Shown one piece after another: positions 53,159-62,771 of a DNA stretch of 64,000 nucleotides. Both the position numbers and the translations under genes were made by a program. How positions within the stretch are numbered: position 1 is the stretch's first letter; each line of letters opens with the position of its first letter. Source of the stretch: Aquimarina sediminis (lineage in GTDB: Bacteria > Bacteroidota > Bacteroidia > Flavobacteriales > Flavobacteriaceae); NCBI RefSeq assembly GCF_002895435.1, contig NZ_POYJ01000011.1:124001-188000 (forward strand), given 5' to 3'. The notes below the pieces were generated by a model. The model was not told the origin of the DNA. It ran no database searches and was given only the letters and a program-made list of their open reading frames with translations.

Positions 53159-54382
53159 ATGAAAAAGACGACCCTAAAAATGTTCTCATTTATAATAGCT
53201 GTCACGAGTATGATGACAAGCTGTAGTAGCGATGACAACCCTAATGGAGAAATTTTAAATCCAGATAAGTCTAATGTGGCACTTTTTGTCATTACAGATC
53301 CTAATACCTCTAGCGGATTATTAATTCCGGGAGAAGAAATGTTCTCTGGTTCGATAGATCCGTCTACAGTTTCTAACGCTACACAAATAGCTTCTACCCG
53401 TACAACAGGAAATGCTTTTGGAAATGATGTCTATCATACTTCTAATTCTGCTGGTGATCAAGGTATTCAAAAATTTAGTTATGAAAATAATTCTTTTTCT
53501 GACAAAGGTTTTATTGCTGTAACAAAAAACCGATTCATATACGAAATAGTGAACTCTACCAAGGGATATTACACAGATTCTGACCGAAGTCAAACTGCAA
53601 TACAGACTTTTAATCCAACCTCAATGGAACGTACAGGAGAAATTGATATTGCTAGTCAAATATCTCACCTAATAACAGATAAAGTTGCCAGAACAAGAAT
53701 TGGTGCTTTTATGATCGAAAGTCAAGGAAAATTATATACTCAAGTGTTTTTTTATGACAAAGATGGAAAGCATGTCTATGACACTACTTATGTTGCTGTT
53801 ATAGATACTTCAAACGATACTTTTCTTAATTTGGCTAGTCATAATGATTTTATTTGGTTAGGTTTTGAAAGAAAAAACTCGAACTATGTAAACAAATCTA
53901 AAAATGGGGATATCTACCTTTCCGGTATTTTAGGAGATATAACCGACGAACCCCATTCAAAATGTATTCGTATAAAAGCTGGTTCTAATGATTTTGATGC
54001 TTCATGGAAATTAGATTTTAATGATTTTATAGGAAAAGGTAGTTTTTCTTTAGGAGGACCCGCGATTATTGGAGATCAACTATATGTTAGGCTAAAATCT
54101 TCTCCTATGGCACCTGATTATAGTAACCTTGCCGATGAAGATATTGAAGCATACACTATTGATATTAACACAAAAAAATTCACTAAGATCGAAGATATTC
54201 CTAGAAGTGGAGCTATCGCATTTAGTATTAACGGTCCATCCATAATAGGTGACTTAGTATATTTTGCAGTTAGTAATACAGATTATCAAGGGTATTATTC
54301 TTATGATCCCGCAAGTGGTAAGGCAGAAGAAGCTTTTTCTTTAACAGGAGGTATCCCAAGTCAATTAGTATCTATTCAATAA
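53159..54382 (+). CDS. DUF4374-like surface lipoprotein (second)
   Basis: 407 residues from the ATG at 53159, which gives a lipoprotein signal (FSFIIAVTSMMTSC, Cys22) followed by SSDDN. A longer frame from 53081 lies inside the receptor gene and has no signal. The body shows propeller-like strand repeats (AIQTFNPTSMERTGEI, NGDIYLSGILGDI, GYYSYDPASGKAEE). Paralogue of the gene at 43913. It starts 10 bp after the receptor, and 9 bp before the next gene. It probably captures the ligand at the surface and hands it to the receptor. Confidence 0.75.
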   Translation: MKKTTLKMFSFIIAVTSMMTSCSSDDNPNGEILNPDKSNVALFVITDPNTSSGLLIPGEEMFSGSIDPSTVSNATQIASTRTTGNAFGNDVYHTSNSAGDQGIQKFSYENNSFSDKGFIAVTKNRFIYEIVNSTKGYYTDSDRSQTAIQTFNPTSMERTGEIDIASQISHLITDKVARTRIGAFMIESQGKLYTQVFFYDKDGKHVYDTTYVAVIDTSNDTFLNLASHNDFIWLGFERKNSNYVNKSKNGDIYLSGILGDITDEPHSKCIRIKAGSNDFDASWKLDFNDFIGKGSFSLGGPAIIGDQLYVRLKSSPMAPDYSNLADEDIEAYTIDINTKKFTKIEDIPRSGAIAFSINGPSIIGDLVYFAVSNTDYQGYYSYDPASGKAEEAFSLTGGIPSQLVSIQ

Positions 54383-54391
54383 AATTCTAGT

Positions 54392-54730
54392 ATGTATAGC
54401 TTGTCTATAATCATATCTTTCTTTTCTATTTGGTGTCTCTACTCAATTTCAGAAAAAGTAGAATATACAAAAAAGGGAATTACGCTTATTTTATCAAGAA
54501 ACACTAGGGCAGCAAAAATAGCTGCCTTAGTTTTCTTTCTAGTTTCTACAATTCTATTAAGTATATCATTAGGTCAGGTTTCGGGTATATTCACTAGTTT
54601 GGTCGTTTGGATAACACTGGCAAGTTTTACTCTTCTATTTACTCCATTTTCAAAAGTAAAACGACTTCACCTGATTCTCATAGGAACTTTAATCATTTGT
54701 ATCGAATTGTTATTCTCTTTTATTTCTTGA
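54392..54730 (+). CDS. DUF3325-like membrane protein
   Basis: 112 residues with three hydrophobic helices (about 2-18, 43-62 and 66-110) separated by short charged turns (EKVEYTKKG, FSKVKRL). The size and helix pattern match DUF3325, a small inner-membrane family in TonB/PepSY siderophore-uptake operons of several phyla. It is 2 bp before the DUF3649-type gene. Role in ferric-chelate transport is inferred from that context. Confidence 0.6.
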   Translation: MYSLSIIISFFSIWCLYSISEKVEYTKKGITLILSRNTRAAKIAALVFFLVSTILLSISLGQVSGIFTSLVVWITLASFTLLFTPFSKVKRLHLILIGTLIICIELLFSFIS

Positions 54731-54732
54731 TT

Positions 54733-55017
54733 ATGCCAGCCAATAAAAAATATCTTACAAACTCATTAAGTACAAAAATTAGTAAAATATGTGCTGCTCT
54801 TATTGGTGGTATGATTGCTTCTATTTCGTTTCACTTAGCTTTAGCACTTTGGTTCAATCCAAATTACATTCTCCCTACTTCGCTTTTTTCGAATTTCATT
54901 CTTTGGACATTTTTTATGATTCTGGTCTATTGGATTAAAAATCCGTGGAAATCATGGGGAATACTCCTATTCGTTATAGCTACCTCAACTGCAGCAATAT
55001 TTTTAGCAAAAAACTGA
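54733..55017 (+). CDS. DUF3649-like iron-transport membrane protein
   Basis: 94 residues from the ATG at 54733, two bases after the previous stop; a longer frame from 54607 overlaps it and lacks membrane-protein signs. It has three hydrophobic helices with ISKICAALIGGMIASISFHL near 16-35 and VYWIKNPWKSWG, which match the DUF3649 signature (A-x-x-GGY... W). In siderophore clusters this family accompanies DUF3325 and PepSY proteins. Together they would form an inner-membrane reductase or transport complex. Confidence 0.65.
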   Translation: MPANKKYLTNSLSTKISKICAALIGGMIASISFHLALALWFNPNYILPTSLFSNFILWTFFMILVYWIKNPWKSWGILLFVIATSTAAIFLAKN

Positions 55018-55026
55018 ACCTTTAAA

Positions 55027-56688
55027 ATGAAAAGTAAAAACAAAAGAAACTTCAATGTTTTTTTCAATACACATACCGTTAGTGGTATTATTATAAGTGT
55101 AGCGCTTTTTGTATGCTTTTTTGCAGGAGCATTTGCCCTTTTTCAGACCAATATTAATAAATGGGAAAACAATGTAAAAAACGAGATAAACCTTAGTATT
55201 GATTACGAAAAAACCTTATCTATTATCCAAAATGAAGGTTTCATTATGGATGGGCGCTCTTTTTTTATACAATTACTAGACAATTCTGCTCCTTATATAA
55301 TGGTTGCCTCACGACCTATTAAAAAGCAAGAAAACAGTAATCTTACGAAAAAAGGTTTCTCTAATCCCAAGATCACACCTTATGGTCCAATCTCGGTGAA
55401 AATTGATCCCTTAACATACAAAATTATAGACAGGGATAGTGTAGAACCCGTTGAGCATTTGGGTACCTTTTTATACCATCTTCATTATTTTGATCAAGTG
55501 CCAAAAGTGGGTATCTATTTATCTGGTTTGGTTTCCTTGTTTTTCTTCTTTGCAATTATAACAGGTATCATTATACATTGGAAAAAAATCGTATCTAACT
55601 TCTTTACTTTTAGGATCAAAGTTTCTATAAAAAACTTATGGACAGATGCTCATACCGCTTTAGGTATTATCGGACTTCCTTTTCAATTTATGTATTCTGT
55701 TACCGGAGCCTTATTTGGACTTGTAATTTTGGTTTTACTTCCATCAACAATGGTACTCTTTGATGGCGATCAAGGAAAATTATTAGGTTATATAGCTCCT
55801 GCTTACAAAACTTTTGATAAAACCAATGAGCTATTGATAGAAAGACCAAACATTAATCAATTAGTACAAGATGCTCGCAACGAACTTCAAATAGATAAAT
55901 TAGCACATGCCTCAATAAACATTAGTAACTACAATGACCAGAATGCTCATTTGATGGCAGAGTTTCGTACAAAAAGCAATAAAACTTTTTATGATGATGC
56001 CCATATCATTTATAGGCTAAGAGATGGTGCTGTCGTAAGTAAAAAAATGCTTCAAAATCATACGTATCAAGGAAACGTTTTACATACCGTTAGAAAACTA
56101 CATTTTGCTCAGTTTGGAGGATACTTTGTTAAAGCCGTTTATTTTTTACTGTCATTGATAACATGTTTTGTCATTTTATCCGGAGTAATGATTTGGCTGG
56201 AAGCTAGAAACAACAAAATGTATCAAAAGAAAAAGAGATTTAATTCCTATCTGGGTTCAATCTATCTGGGAGCAAGTATGGGGTTGTTTCCCGCAATTTC
56301 ATTTTTCTTCTGTATTACGAAAGCTTTTCCTGTCGAAATGGAAAATCGTTTTGAAATATTGAGTAATACATTTTACATCTTTTGGTTAAGCTACATTGTT
56401 TATGCTGCTATTTCTAAAGACTATCATAAAATCAATAAACATGCTCTAATTTTAGCTGGAGTAATGGGGGTAATGATACCTTTTTTAAACGGATATCAAT
56501 CTGGATTATGGTTTTGGAGTTCCTTGCAATCTGGATACATTGATTCATTCTTTATTGATATCTGTTGGTTTTTTCTAGGCTTACTTTCTTTAATCACTGC
56601 CTTTTCAGTAAAACGGTTAGTATCTCATAAGACAAAAAGAAATGTCAAAAAAACAATAACAAAACCTCTTGATAATAAAACGTTTTAA
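55027..56688 (+). CDS. PepSY-associated transmembrane protein
   Basis: 553 residues. PepSY-TM start (FNVFFNTHTVSGIIISVALFVCFFAGAFALFQ), a conserved HLHYFDQVP and LHTVRKLHFAQFGGY, and eight to nine helices, with the later part beyond the usual four-helix core (GVMIWLEARNNK, DICWFFLGLLSL). His residues in helices 1 and 3 could hold haem. It is the last gene of the uptake operon and probably reduces the incoming ferric or cupric chelate at the inner membrane. The extra C-terminal helices are typical for the Bacteroidota long form. Confidence 0.8.
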   Translation: MKSKNKRNFNVFFNTHTVSGIIISVALFVCFFAGAFALFQTNINKWENNVKNEINLSIDYEKTLSIIQNEGFIMDGRSFFIQLLDNSAPYIMVASRPIKKQENSNLTKKGFSNPKITPYGPISVKIDPLTYKIIDRDSVEPVEHLGTFLYHLHYFDQVPKVGIYLSGLVSLFFFFAIITGIIIHWKKIVSNFFTFRIKVSIKNLWTDAHTALGIIGLPFQFMYSVTGALFGLVILVLLPSTMVLFDGDQGKLLGYIAPAYKTFDKTNELLIERPNINQLVQDARNELQIDKLAHASINISNYNDQNAHLMAEFRTKSNKTFYDDAHIIYRLRDGAVVSKKMLQNHTYQGNVLHTVRKLHFAQFGGYFVKAVYFLLSLITCFVILSGVMIWLEARNNKMYQKKKRFNSYLGSIYLGASMGLFPAISFFFCITKAFPVEMENRFEILSNTFYIFWLSYIVYAAISKDYHKINKHALILAGVMGVMIPFLNGYQSGLWFWSSLQSGYIDSFFIDICWFFLGLLSLITAFSVKRLVSHKTKRNVKKTITKPLDNKTF

Positions 56689-56756
56689 ATCTACTACCTA
56701 TTATCATTTCAAATACTTTACAACCAAATAATTCATCATTAAGCAAAATCAAAAAT

Positions 56757-56828
56757 ATGAATACACAACAAAAAATTATTGTTTCATGGATATTATTATC
56801 ACTGGGCGTAGTAATCCATCATTACTAA
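56757..56828 (+). CDS. Possible 23-residue membrane peptide
   Basis: ATG at 56757 opens a 24-codon frame: a polar start (MNTQQK), one hydrophobic helix (IIVSWILLSLGVVI) and HHY. It looks like a small single-pass membrane protein, 68 bp after the PepSY gene on the same strand. Such tiny proteins accompany some oxidase and transporter complexes, but no homologue is known to me and it may be chance. Confidence 0.35.
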   Translation: MNTQQKIIVSWILLSLGVVIHHY

Positions 56829-56916
56829 TTTAATGGATTCAGATATAATTTATTTGTTAAAAAAGAAGACAGGATTGCTTCTTTCTTGTATCGTTCTCAA
56901 TATTGTTTAATAAGCC

Positions 56917-59900
56917 TTAAAAATTAATATCCACGCGATGCTTATTTAGATATGAAACGGTCCCCATTTCTTTTGCTTCTTTTTTGAATGTAACAGGAGT
57001 TTTTTTGAAATACTTTTTAAAACATTTTGAAAAATACTTAGGATCATTAAATCCTGTCATAAAAGATGCCTCAGAAATATTATAGCCATATTTGGTAATC
57101 AAAACAGCAGCTTTTTTTAAACGAAGTAAACGTACAAAATCAACTAAGCTACGACCAGTCAAAGATTGGCATTTTCGGTACAAACTAGAGTATCCCATAT
57201 TTAAGGATTCTGCTAATTCTTCCATTTTAAAATCTGGATCATCTAATCTAGAGTTTATATTACTTATAAGGTTTTCAAGAAAAATTTCGTCTTGAGATTT
57301 TTCTTGAGTTACTTTTGGGCTGCTAATAATTTCTTTTCGGTATTTTGATATGATGTGTTCTTTGGATAAAATAATATTTTTTATTTTCAATAATAGCTCA
57401 TTGGTATTAAATGGCTTATTAATATACTCTATAGCTCCAGATTTTAGTCCTGAAATTTTAGAGTTTGTCGAATTTTTAGCAGTCATTAGCACGATAGGAA
57501 TATGCATGGTCATAGGATCTTTCCTAATTTTTTTACACATTTCAATACCATCAAGTTTGGGCATCATAATATCACTTAGGATAAGATCAGGAAAATTGCT
57601 TTTGGTATACCGATATCCTTCTTCTCCATTTTCTGCAAGAATAACATTATACTCGTTATCCAGAAGCTCTTTTAAAAAAGTTTGCAAATCATAATTATCT
57701 TCTACTATTAAAATGGTTTTCTTAGAAAGATCTTTTTCTTTAGTTATAATTTCATCTTCTAGTATAGTACTAGTATTAGATTCTTCAGAATCATTAACCA
57801 TAACCCTTTCTGTTTCATCATAGGCATCCTTGGTTATCGGAAATTTGATAGTAAATGTGGTTCCTTCGGTTGGGTTAGAATCAATTTTAATTTTTCCTCT
57901 ATGTAAATTCATCAATTCTTTAGTAAGTGCTAAACCGATGCCCGTACCTTTATTCTTTTTACCTATATCAGATTGATAAAACAACTTAAAAATATGTTGT
58001 AACTCTTCATCAGGGATTCCTGGACCTGAATCTATAACCGATAATTTTATTTTTTTCTTATTGTTTATAGGGACAATATTTAAAAGTACATTTCCTTCTT
58101 TAGGAGTAAATTTGAAGGCATTAGAAAGTAAATTATATATGACGTGCTCTAGTTTTTCTTTATCGTACCATGCTTCAGGTAAATTTTTAGGACAGTTGAT
58201 AACAAAATCAATTTTTCTTTTCCTGGCAAGTTCTTTAAACGATAAAGAGATGTTATCTATTTCTTTGCACAAATCATTTTTGGTAACGTTTAACCTCAAA
58301 GTTTCTAACTCTTTATTTCTCACTAATGTCAGTTCTTGAGCAATTCTAGAAAGTCTTTTGGTGTTATATGATATAATATCCAAACGTTGTTTTAACAGTA
58401 AATTCCCATTTTTTTCTGCTTTCATTAGCATATCATCAATAGGTCCCAATATCAATGTAATTGGCGTCTGAATTTCATGAGACATTTTTGCAAAAAAATT
58501 CATTTTCAAGTCGTGCAGTTCACTTTCCTTTTTATGACTTACTTTCTCCAGAAACAATCTTTTTCTTAAAGAATACCAACGCATTATCCCGTAGCCTGTA
58601 AGCACAAGAATAAGTAGGTAAAAAACATAAGCCAAAGGAGTATTCCATAAAGGTTGTTGTATAGTAATTGCTATACTTTTTTGAGGCAGGTTCCAGATTC
58701 CTTTTTTTGTTCCTGTTTTGACCTCAAAAGTATAATCTCCTGGAGGAATATTAGTGTATGTAGCTAAACGTTCTGATTGACTGGTTATCCAATTTTCATC
58801 AAACCCCTTTAACCTATATGCATAATAATAACTTGGATTTAAAATATTGTCTATAGCATAAAATCTAAAAGAGAAATAAGACTGATCATGTTCTAACTCT
58901 AGAGGCTGAGCATTAGAAAGCCCATTTGTAACTTTAGAAGGCAATAATGAATATACGGGTTGATTAAGTATTTCTATACTATTTATATACAACTTGGTAT
59001 CAGACGCCTTTTTATTTAAAAACTTAGGTTCAAAACTATTTAATCCTTTTATTCCTCCAAAATATAAATGTCCTTGCCTATCCTTAAACTTGCTTCTTGG
59101 TAAAAATGTATTATCCTGAAACCCATCTGTATCGTAATATGTTCTTATGGTTAGATTTTTAACATCGAGATGATTTATACCATTATTTTTAGAACTCAAC
59201 CATAGGTCTCCCTTATCATCCTTTAGAATTGCATTAAATTCTTTTCCTGCAATAGATTCTATATGATCAAACGTAGCATACTCCCCATTTACCGTGTTGA
59301 TTTTTAGCAATTTACCAACTCTATCAATTAGCCATATTTCTCCTGGATCGCCCAGAATCATAGACTTAACTCTAAAGTTTTCATCTTTATAATTTTTGTT
59401 GTCCAATGAATAGTCGGTAAATGTGGAAGCCCCTATATTTGAAAAATCTTCATTAAACCTAAATAATCCACCAAATTGCATACCTAACCAAATCACACCA
59501 TTTCTATCTTCAAGAATACTTTCGGTATTAACACCTTTTAATCCTCTAGAATTATTATCAAAAACGGTCAGAAGTTTCAAATCAGAAGAATATACATTAA
59601 CGGACAAATTAGATCCTATCCAGATACGCCCCTTCGAATCCGAAAACACAGTTCTAACATCAATGGCTTCTTGATTATTAGAATTATAAATATTTATCTT
59701 TTGAAAAGTATTTTTATCCGTGTCATGATACCACAATCCATTTTTGTATGTCCCAAACCACATATTGGACTGATCATCCTCTACCATAGCGTGGATATAG
59801 AATCCTTTGTTTAATGAAACATCATTAAAATATCTATTTTCATTAGTACTCCCATCTGTTTCAAAAGTTATTTTTGTTAATCCTGAACCGTCTGTTCCTA

Positions 59901-61005
59901 CCCATAACACTTCTTTAGAGCTTTTAAAAATACTTAATACTCTAAGAGGCGTATTATCGTCTGAACCTTCATGATATTTTATTTTATTGTTCCTATGAGG
60001 CAAAATGTTAAGTTTACCATAGTTTGTAGTAATCCAAATATTTCGATGATTATCTTCACTAATTCCCAAAATGGTATTACTACTTAAAGAAAACTCATTA
60101 GAATATTGTCGAGTAAACAAATCAATCTCACCTGTGTTTATATTTACTTTGTATAGCCCTCCACCATCTGTTCCTGCCCACATATATCCATCTTTACTAC
60201 AAAATAATACAGTAAACATTTCTTTATTAATATTAAATCTCTCCTCTTCAAAAAAAGAATCCTGAATAAATTGTTTGTCAATAGGGTCATAAACAAATAA
60301 TCCATGTGTTTCTGTCCCTACCCATAGTTTATTATTACTATCTGCAGTAAGCATAATTCTTCCAGGGTAATCGGTAAACGGTCCTACAATTTCTGTTATT
60401 TGATTTGATTTTAAGGAATAGTAGTACATTGCCCCTTCGTTTGTGCCAACATAAACATCAGTTGAGTCTAGTACCTCTATCTGAGTAATTTTTTGGATCT
60501 CGGTACCATTATTATCTATTGTCGTAACAAAGTTTATTTTAGAATCAGTATACTGATAAATCTTGCCTAGTTTAGAAATCAACCAAACACTTTCTTCCTT
60601 TACAACAATGGAAGAAATAGTAACATTTTTAGGCAATAAGAGGTTCATATCCTCAAATTGATTATCCTCTGACACATATTTCGTTATTAGCCCAAATTGA
60701 GTTGTTATCCAAATATCCTTATTGTAATCAACAAGCATGTTGTTTACAAGATCATTATGTCTCATATTTGGAAAAATCATTTGGTTTTTAATTAGCTTAT
60801 AATCATAACCATTATAGACTAATATCCCATCAGAACATAACATCCAAATATTTCCACGAGAATCTTGTGTTGTTTTGGTAGGGATTACAGTTTTGTTATC
60901 ATTTACAGGTGATAAATGTCTAAAAGTTGTATGATTCTGACCATTCAAAAAAGAGAAACACCATACAAAAATACTTAGCAAAAAATAGCTCCTTGTTCCA
61001 AACAT
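56917..61005 (-). CDS. Hybrid two-component sensor/regulator (HTCS)
   Basis: 1362 residues: signal peptide (about 1-22), two-component propeller repeats (about 25-690; for example GNIWMLCSDG, KLWVGTETHGL, GYMWAGTDGGGL), Y_Y_Y domain (about 700-790), transmembrane helix near 795, histidine-kinase dimerisation domain with His843 (MSHEIQTP), ATPase domain (GTGIGLALTKELM), receiver domain with Asp1145 (LSDIMMPKLDG) and a C-terminal AraC DNA-binding domain (about 1255-1345). The complete HTCS architecture regulates polysaccharide-utilisation genes. It is divergent from the GH109/SusC genes, its likely targets. Confidence 0.95.
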   Translation of the reverse strand: MFGTRSYFLLSIFVWCFSFLNGQNHTTFRHLSPVNDNKTVIPTKTTQDSRGNIWMLCSDGILVYNGYDYKLIKNQMIFPNMRHNDLVNNMLVDYNKDIWITTQFGLITKYVSEDNQFEDMNLLLPKNVTISSIVVKEESVWLISKLGKIYQYTDSKINFVTTIDNNGTEIQKITQIEVLDSTDVYVGTNEGAMYYYSLKSNQITEIVGPFTDYPGRIMLTADSNNKLWVGTETHGLFVYDPIDKQFIQDSFFEEERFNINKEMFTVLFCSKDGYMWAGTDGGGLYKVNINTGEIDLFTRQYSNEFSLSSNTILGISEDNHRNIWITTNYGKLNILPHRNNKIKYHEGSDDNTPLRVLSIFKSSKEVLWVGTDGSGLTKITFETDGSTNENRYFNDVSLNKGFYIHAMVEDDQSNMWFGTYKNGLWYHDTDKNTFQKINIYNSNNQEAIDVRTVFSDSKGRIWIGSNLSVNVYSSDLKLLTVFDNNSRGLKGVNTESILEDRNGVIWLGMQFGGLFRFNEDFSNIGASTFTDYSLDNKNYKDENFRVKSMILGDPGEIWLIDRVGKLLKINTVNGEYATFDHIESIAGKEFNAILKDDKGDLWLSSKNNGINHLDVKNLTIRTYYDTDGFQDNTFLPRSKFKDRQGHLYFGGIKGLNSFEPKFLNKKASDTKLYINSIEILNQPVYSLLPSKVTNGLSNAQPLELEHDQSYFSFRFYAIDNILNPSYYYAYRLKGFDENWITSQSERLATYTNIPPGDYTFEVKTGTKKGIWNLPQKSIAITIQQPLWNTPLAYVFYLLILVLTGYGIMRWYSLRKRLFLEKVSHKKESELHDLKMNFFAKMSHEIQTPITLILGPIDDMLMKAEKNGNLLLKQRLDIISYNTKRLSRIAQELTLVRNKELETLRLNVTKNDLCKEIDNISLSFKELARKRKIDFVINCPKNLPEAWYDKEKLEHVIYNLLSNAFKFTPKEGNVLLNIVPINNKKKIKLSVIDSGPGIPDEELQHIFKLFYQSDIGKKNKGTGIGLALTKELMNLHRGKIKIDSNPTEGTTFTIKFPITKDAYDETERVMVNDSEESNTSTILEDEIITKEKDLSKKTILIVEDNYDLQTFLKELLDNEYNVILAENGEEGYRYTKSNFPDLILSDIMMPKLDGIEMCKKIRKDPMTMHIPIVLMTAKNSTNSKISGLKSGAIEYINKPFNTNELLLKIKNIILSKEHIISKYRKEIISSPKVTQEKSQDEIFLENLISNINSRLDDPDFKMEELAESLNMGYSSLYRKCQSLTGRSLVDFVRLLRLKKAAVLITKYGYNISEASFMTGFNDPKYFSKCFKKYFKKTPVTFKKEAKEMGTVSYLNKHRVDINF

Positions 61006-61393
61006 AAAATTATCATTTTGTTAGTAAAATATCTTTTGTGTTTTACCTTAATACGTAATCAAGAGATGATCTGTATTTGTTATAACTAACAGATTTGATC
61101 TATTAACGGCACCTATGTAATTGCAGGAAATCCTTACAGCAATACTTTTTTAACAATTATCATTAATTATTCTACAAAACAATGTTAAAGGTATTAATAA
61201 AAACCAATACTGATAGGCTTAAAACCTATAAGAACCTATAGTAAAGTAGTCTATTTCGTCAAAAAGGAGGATAAAATAAGCATTACAATAAACAACCCCA
61301 AAATAATACTCCTAAATGCTTAAAATATCATCTTTAATAAAGTTTCTAACCGTCATATTTGAATTCTAAATAGTATAACATAAAATAACTTAA
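61006..61393. other. Divergent control region of HTCS and GH109/SusC genes
   Basis: 388 bp without a gene. A direct repeat AACCTATAAG-AACCTATAGT lies at about 61230-61250, a plausible HTCS binding site (HTCS regulators often use direct repeats). No perfect TAnnTTTG box was seen. An AT-rich stretch precedes the GH109 start. Confidence 0.45.
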
Positions 61394-62752
61394 ATGAATT
61401 CTAGACGAAATTTTGTTAAGAAAACAGTACTTGCGGGTGCTGGAGTATCACTACTTCCCAATGTATCTTTTGGAGGGATAACGAAGCTGGCAGATCAAAA
61501 ACTGAAACTAGCTTTTATTGGAGTAGGATTAAGAGGGACAAATCATCTTAACAATGCTCTTCGTAGAAACGATGTAGAAATAACTGCTATCTGTGATATT
61601 GATCCAGAGAGAATCAAAATAGCCTTAAAGAAAATTGAAGATAATAATTCTCCTAAGCCAAAAGTGTTCGGCAGTAATGATCATGATTACAAAAACTTAC
61701 TGGAGTTAGATAATATTGATGCTGTAATAATTTCTACACCATGGCTGTGGCACACCAAAATGGCTATAGATGCAATGAAAGCAGGAAAATATACTGGTTT
61801 AGAAGTTTCTGCAGCAAATACTATTGAAGAATGTTGGGATTTAGTAAATACTCACGAAGCAACTGGATCTCATCTAATGATTTTAGAAAATGTAAACTAC
61901 CGTAGAGATGTCCTTGCAGTACTAAATATGGTCCGCCAAAATGTCTTTGGAGAATTAGTTCATTTTAGATGTGGTTATCAACATGATCTTCGTTTTGTAA
62001 AACTGAATGATGGAAAATCTGCCTATGGAAAAGGTGTTGAGTTTGGTGAAAAAGGAATTTCAGAATCAAAATGGAGAACGCAACACTCTGTACTTAGAAA
62101 TGGTGATGTATACCCCACTCATGGAGTTGGACCAATAGCCACAATGTGTGACGTAAACCGAGGAAATCGCTTTACCTCTTTAACTTCTAATGCTACAAAA
62201 GCCATTGGGTTGCATAATTATATTGTAAAACATGGCGGAGAGGATCACCCTAATGCTAAAGTAAAATTTAAACAAGGGGATGTAATTACAACTACGATCG
62301 AAACAGCCAAAGGAGAAACAATCATTGTAACTCATGATTGTAACTTACCCAGACCCTATTCACTTGGTTTTAGAGTACAAGGTGCTAATGGGTTATGGGA
62401 GGTTGATGGAAACCGAATGTATATTGAAGGAAAATCAAAACCACACCAATGGGATGAAGCTGACGAATGGCTTAAAAAATATGATCATCCTCTATGGCAA
62501 AAGCATGGTGAATTAGCTACAAATGCTGGGCATGGAGGAATGGATTTCTTTGTTCTGAATGCATTTGTAGAATCTGCCAAAGAAAACATAGCTCCTCCAC
62601 TAGATGCTTATGATGCAGCGGCATGGAGTGCTATTACACCTCTTTCAGAATTATCTATCGAAAATAATGGAGAACCACAGGATTTTCCAGATTTCACCAG
62701 AGGTACATGGGTAAAACGCAAGCCTTATAATTGGGAAAAAAGTAAGTACTAA
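61394..62752 (+). CDS. GH109-type Gfo/Idh/MocA glycosidase (alpha-N-acetylgalactosaminidase family)
   Basis: 452 residues. Twin-arginine-like signal (MNSRRNFVKKTVLAGAG). Nucleotide-binding Rossmann start IGVGLRGTNHLNNAL (about 41-55), then CDIDPERI, ISTPWLWHTKMAIDAMKAGK and EVSAANTIEE; the C-terminal region has NVNYRRDVLAVLNMVR, THGVGPIATMCDVNRGNRF, HDCNLPRPYSLGFRVQG. These match GH109, enzymes that cleave glycosidic bonds through a transient NAD-dependent oxidation. Family members act on N-acetylgalactosamine or related sugars; the exact substrate is unknown. Located between HTCS and SusC, so induced with them. Confidence 0.85.
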   Translation: MNSRRNFVKKTVLAGAGVSLLPNVSFGGITKLADQKLKLAFIGVGLRGTNHLNNALRRNDVEITAICDIDPERIKIALKKIEDNNSPKPKVFGSNDHDYKNLLELDNIDAVIISTPWLWHTKMAIDAMKAGKYTGLEVSAANTIEECWDLVNTHEATGSHLMILENVNYRRDVLAVLNMVRQNVFGELVHFRCGYQHDLRFVKLNDGKSAYGKGVEFGEKGISESKWRTQHSVLRNGDVYPTHGVGPIATMCDVNRGNRFTSLTSNATKAIGLHNYIVKHGGEDHPNAKVKFKQGDVITTTIETAKGETIIVTHDCNLPRPYSLGFRVQGANGLWEVDGNRMYIEGKSKPHQWDEADEWLKKYDHPLWQKHGELATNAGHGGMDFFVLNAFVESAKENIAPPLDAYDAAAWSAITPLSELSIENNGEPQDFPDFTRGTWVKRKPYNWEKSKY

Positions 62753-62771
62753 AACAACTAAATCAGAATAT

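Noticed and set aside
54607..54732. 42-residue N-terminal extension of the DUF3649-like protein
   Set aside because: It overlaps the DUF3325-like gene out of frame; the ATG at 54733 fits the operon spacing and family length.
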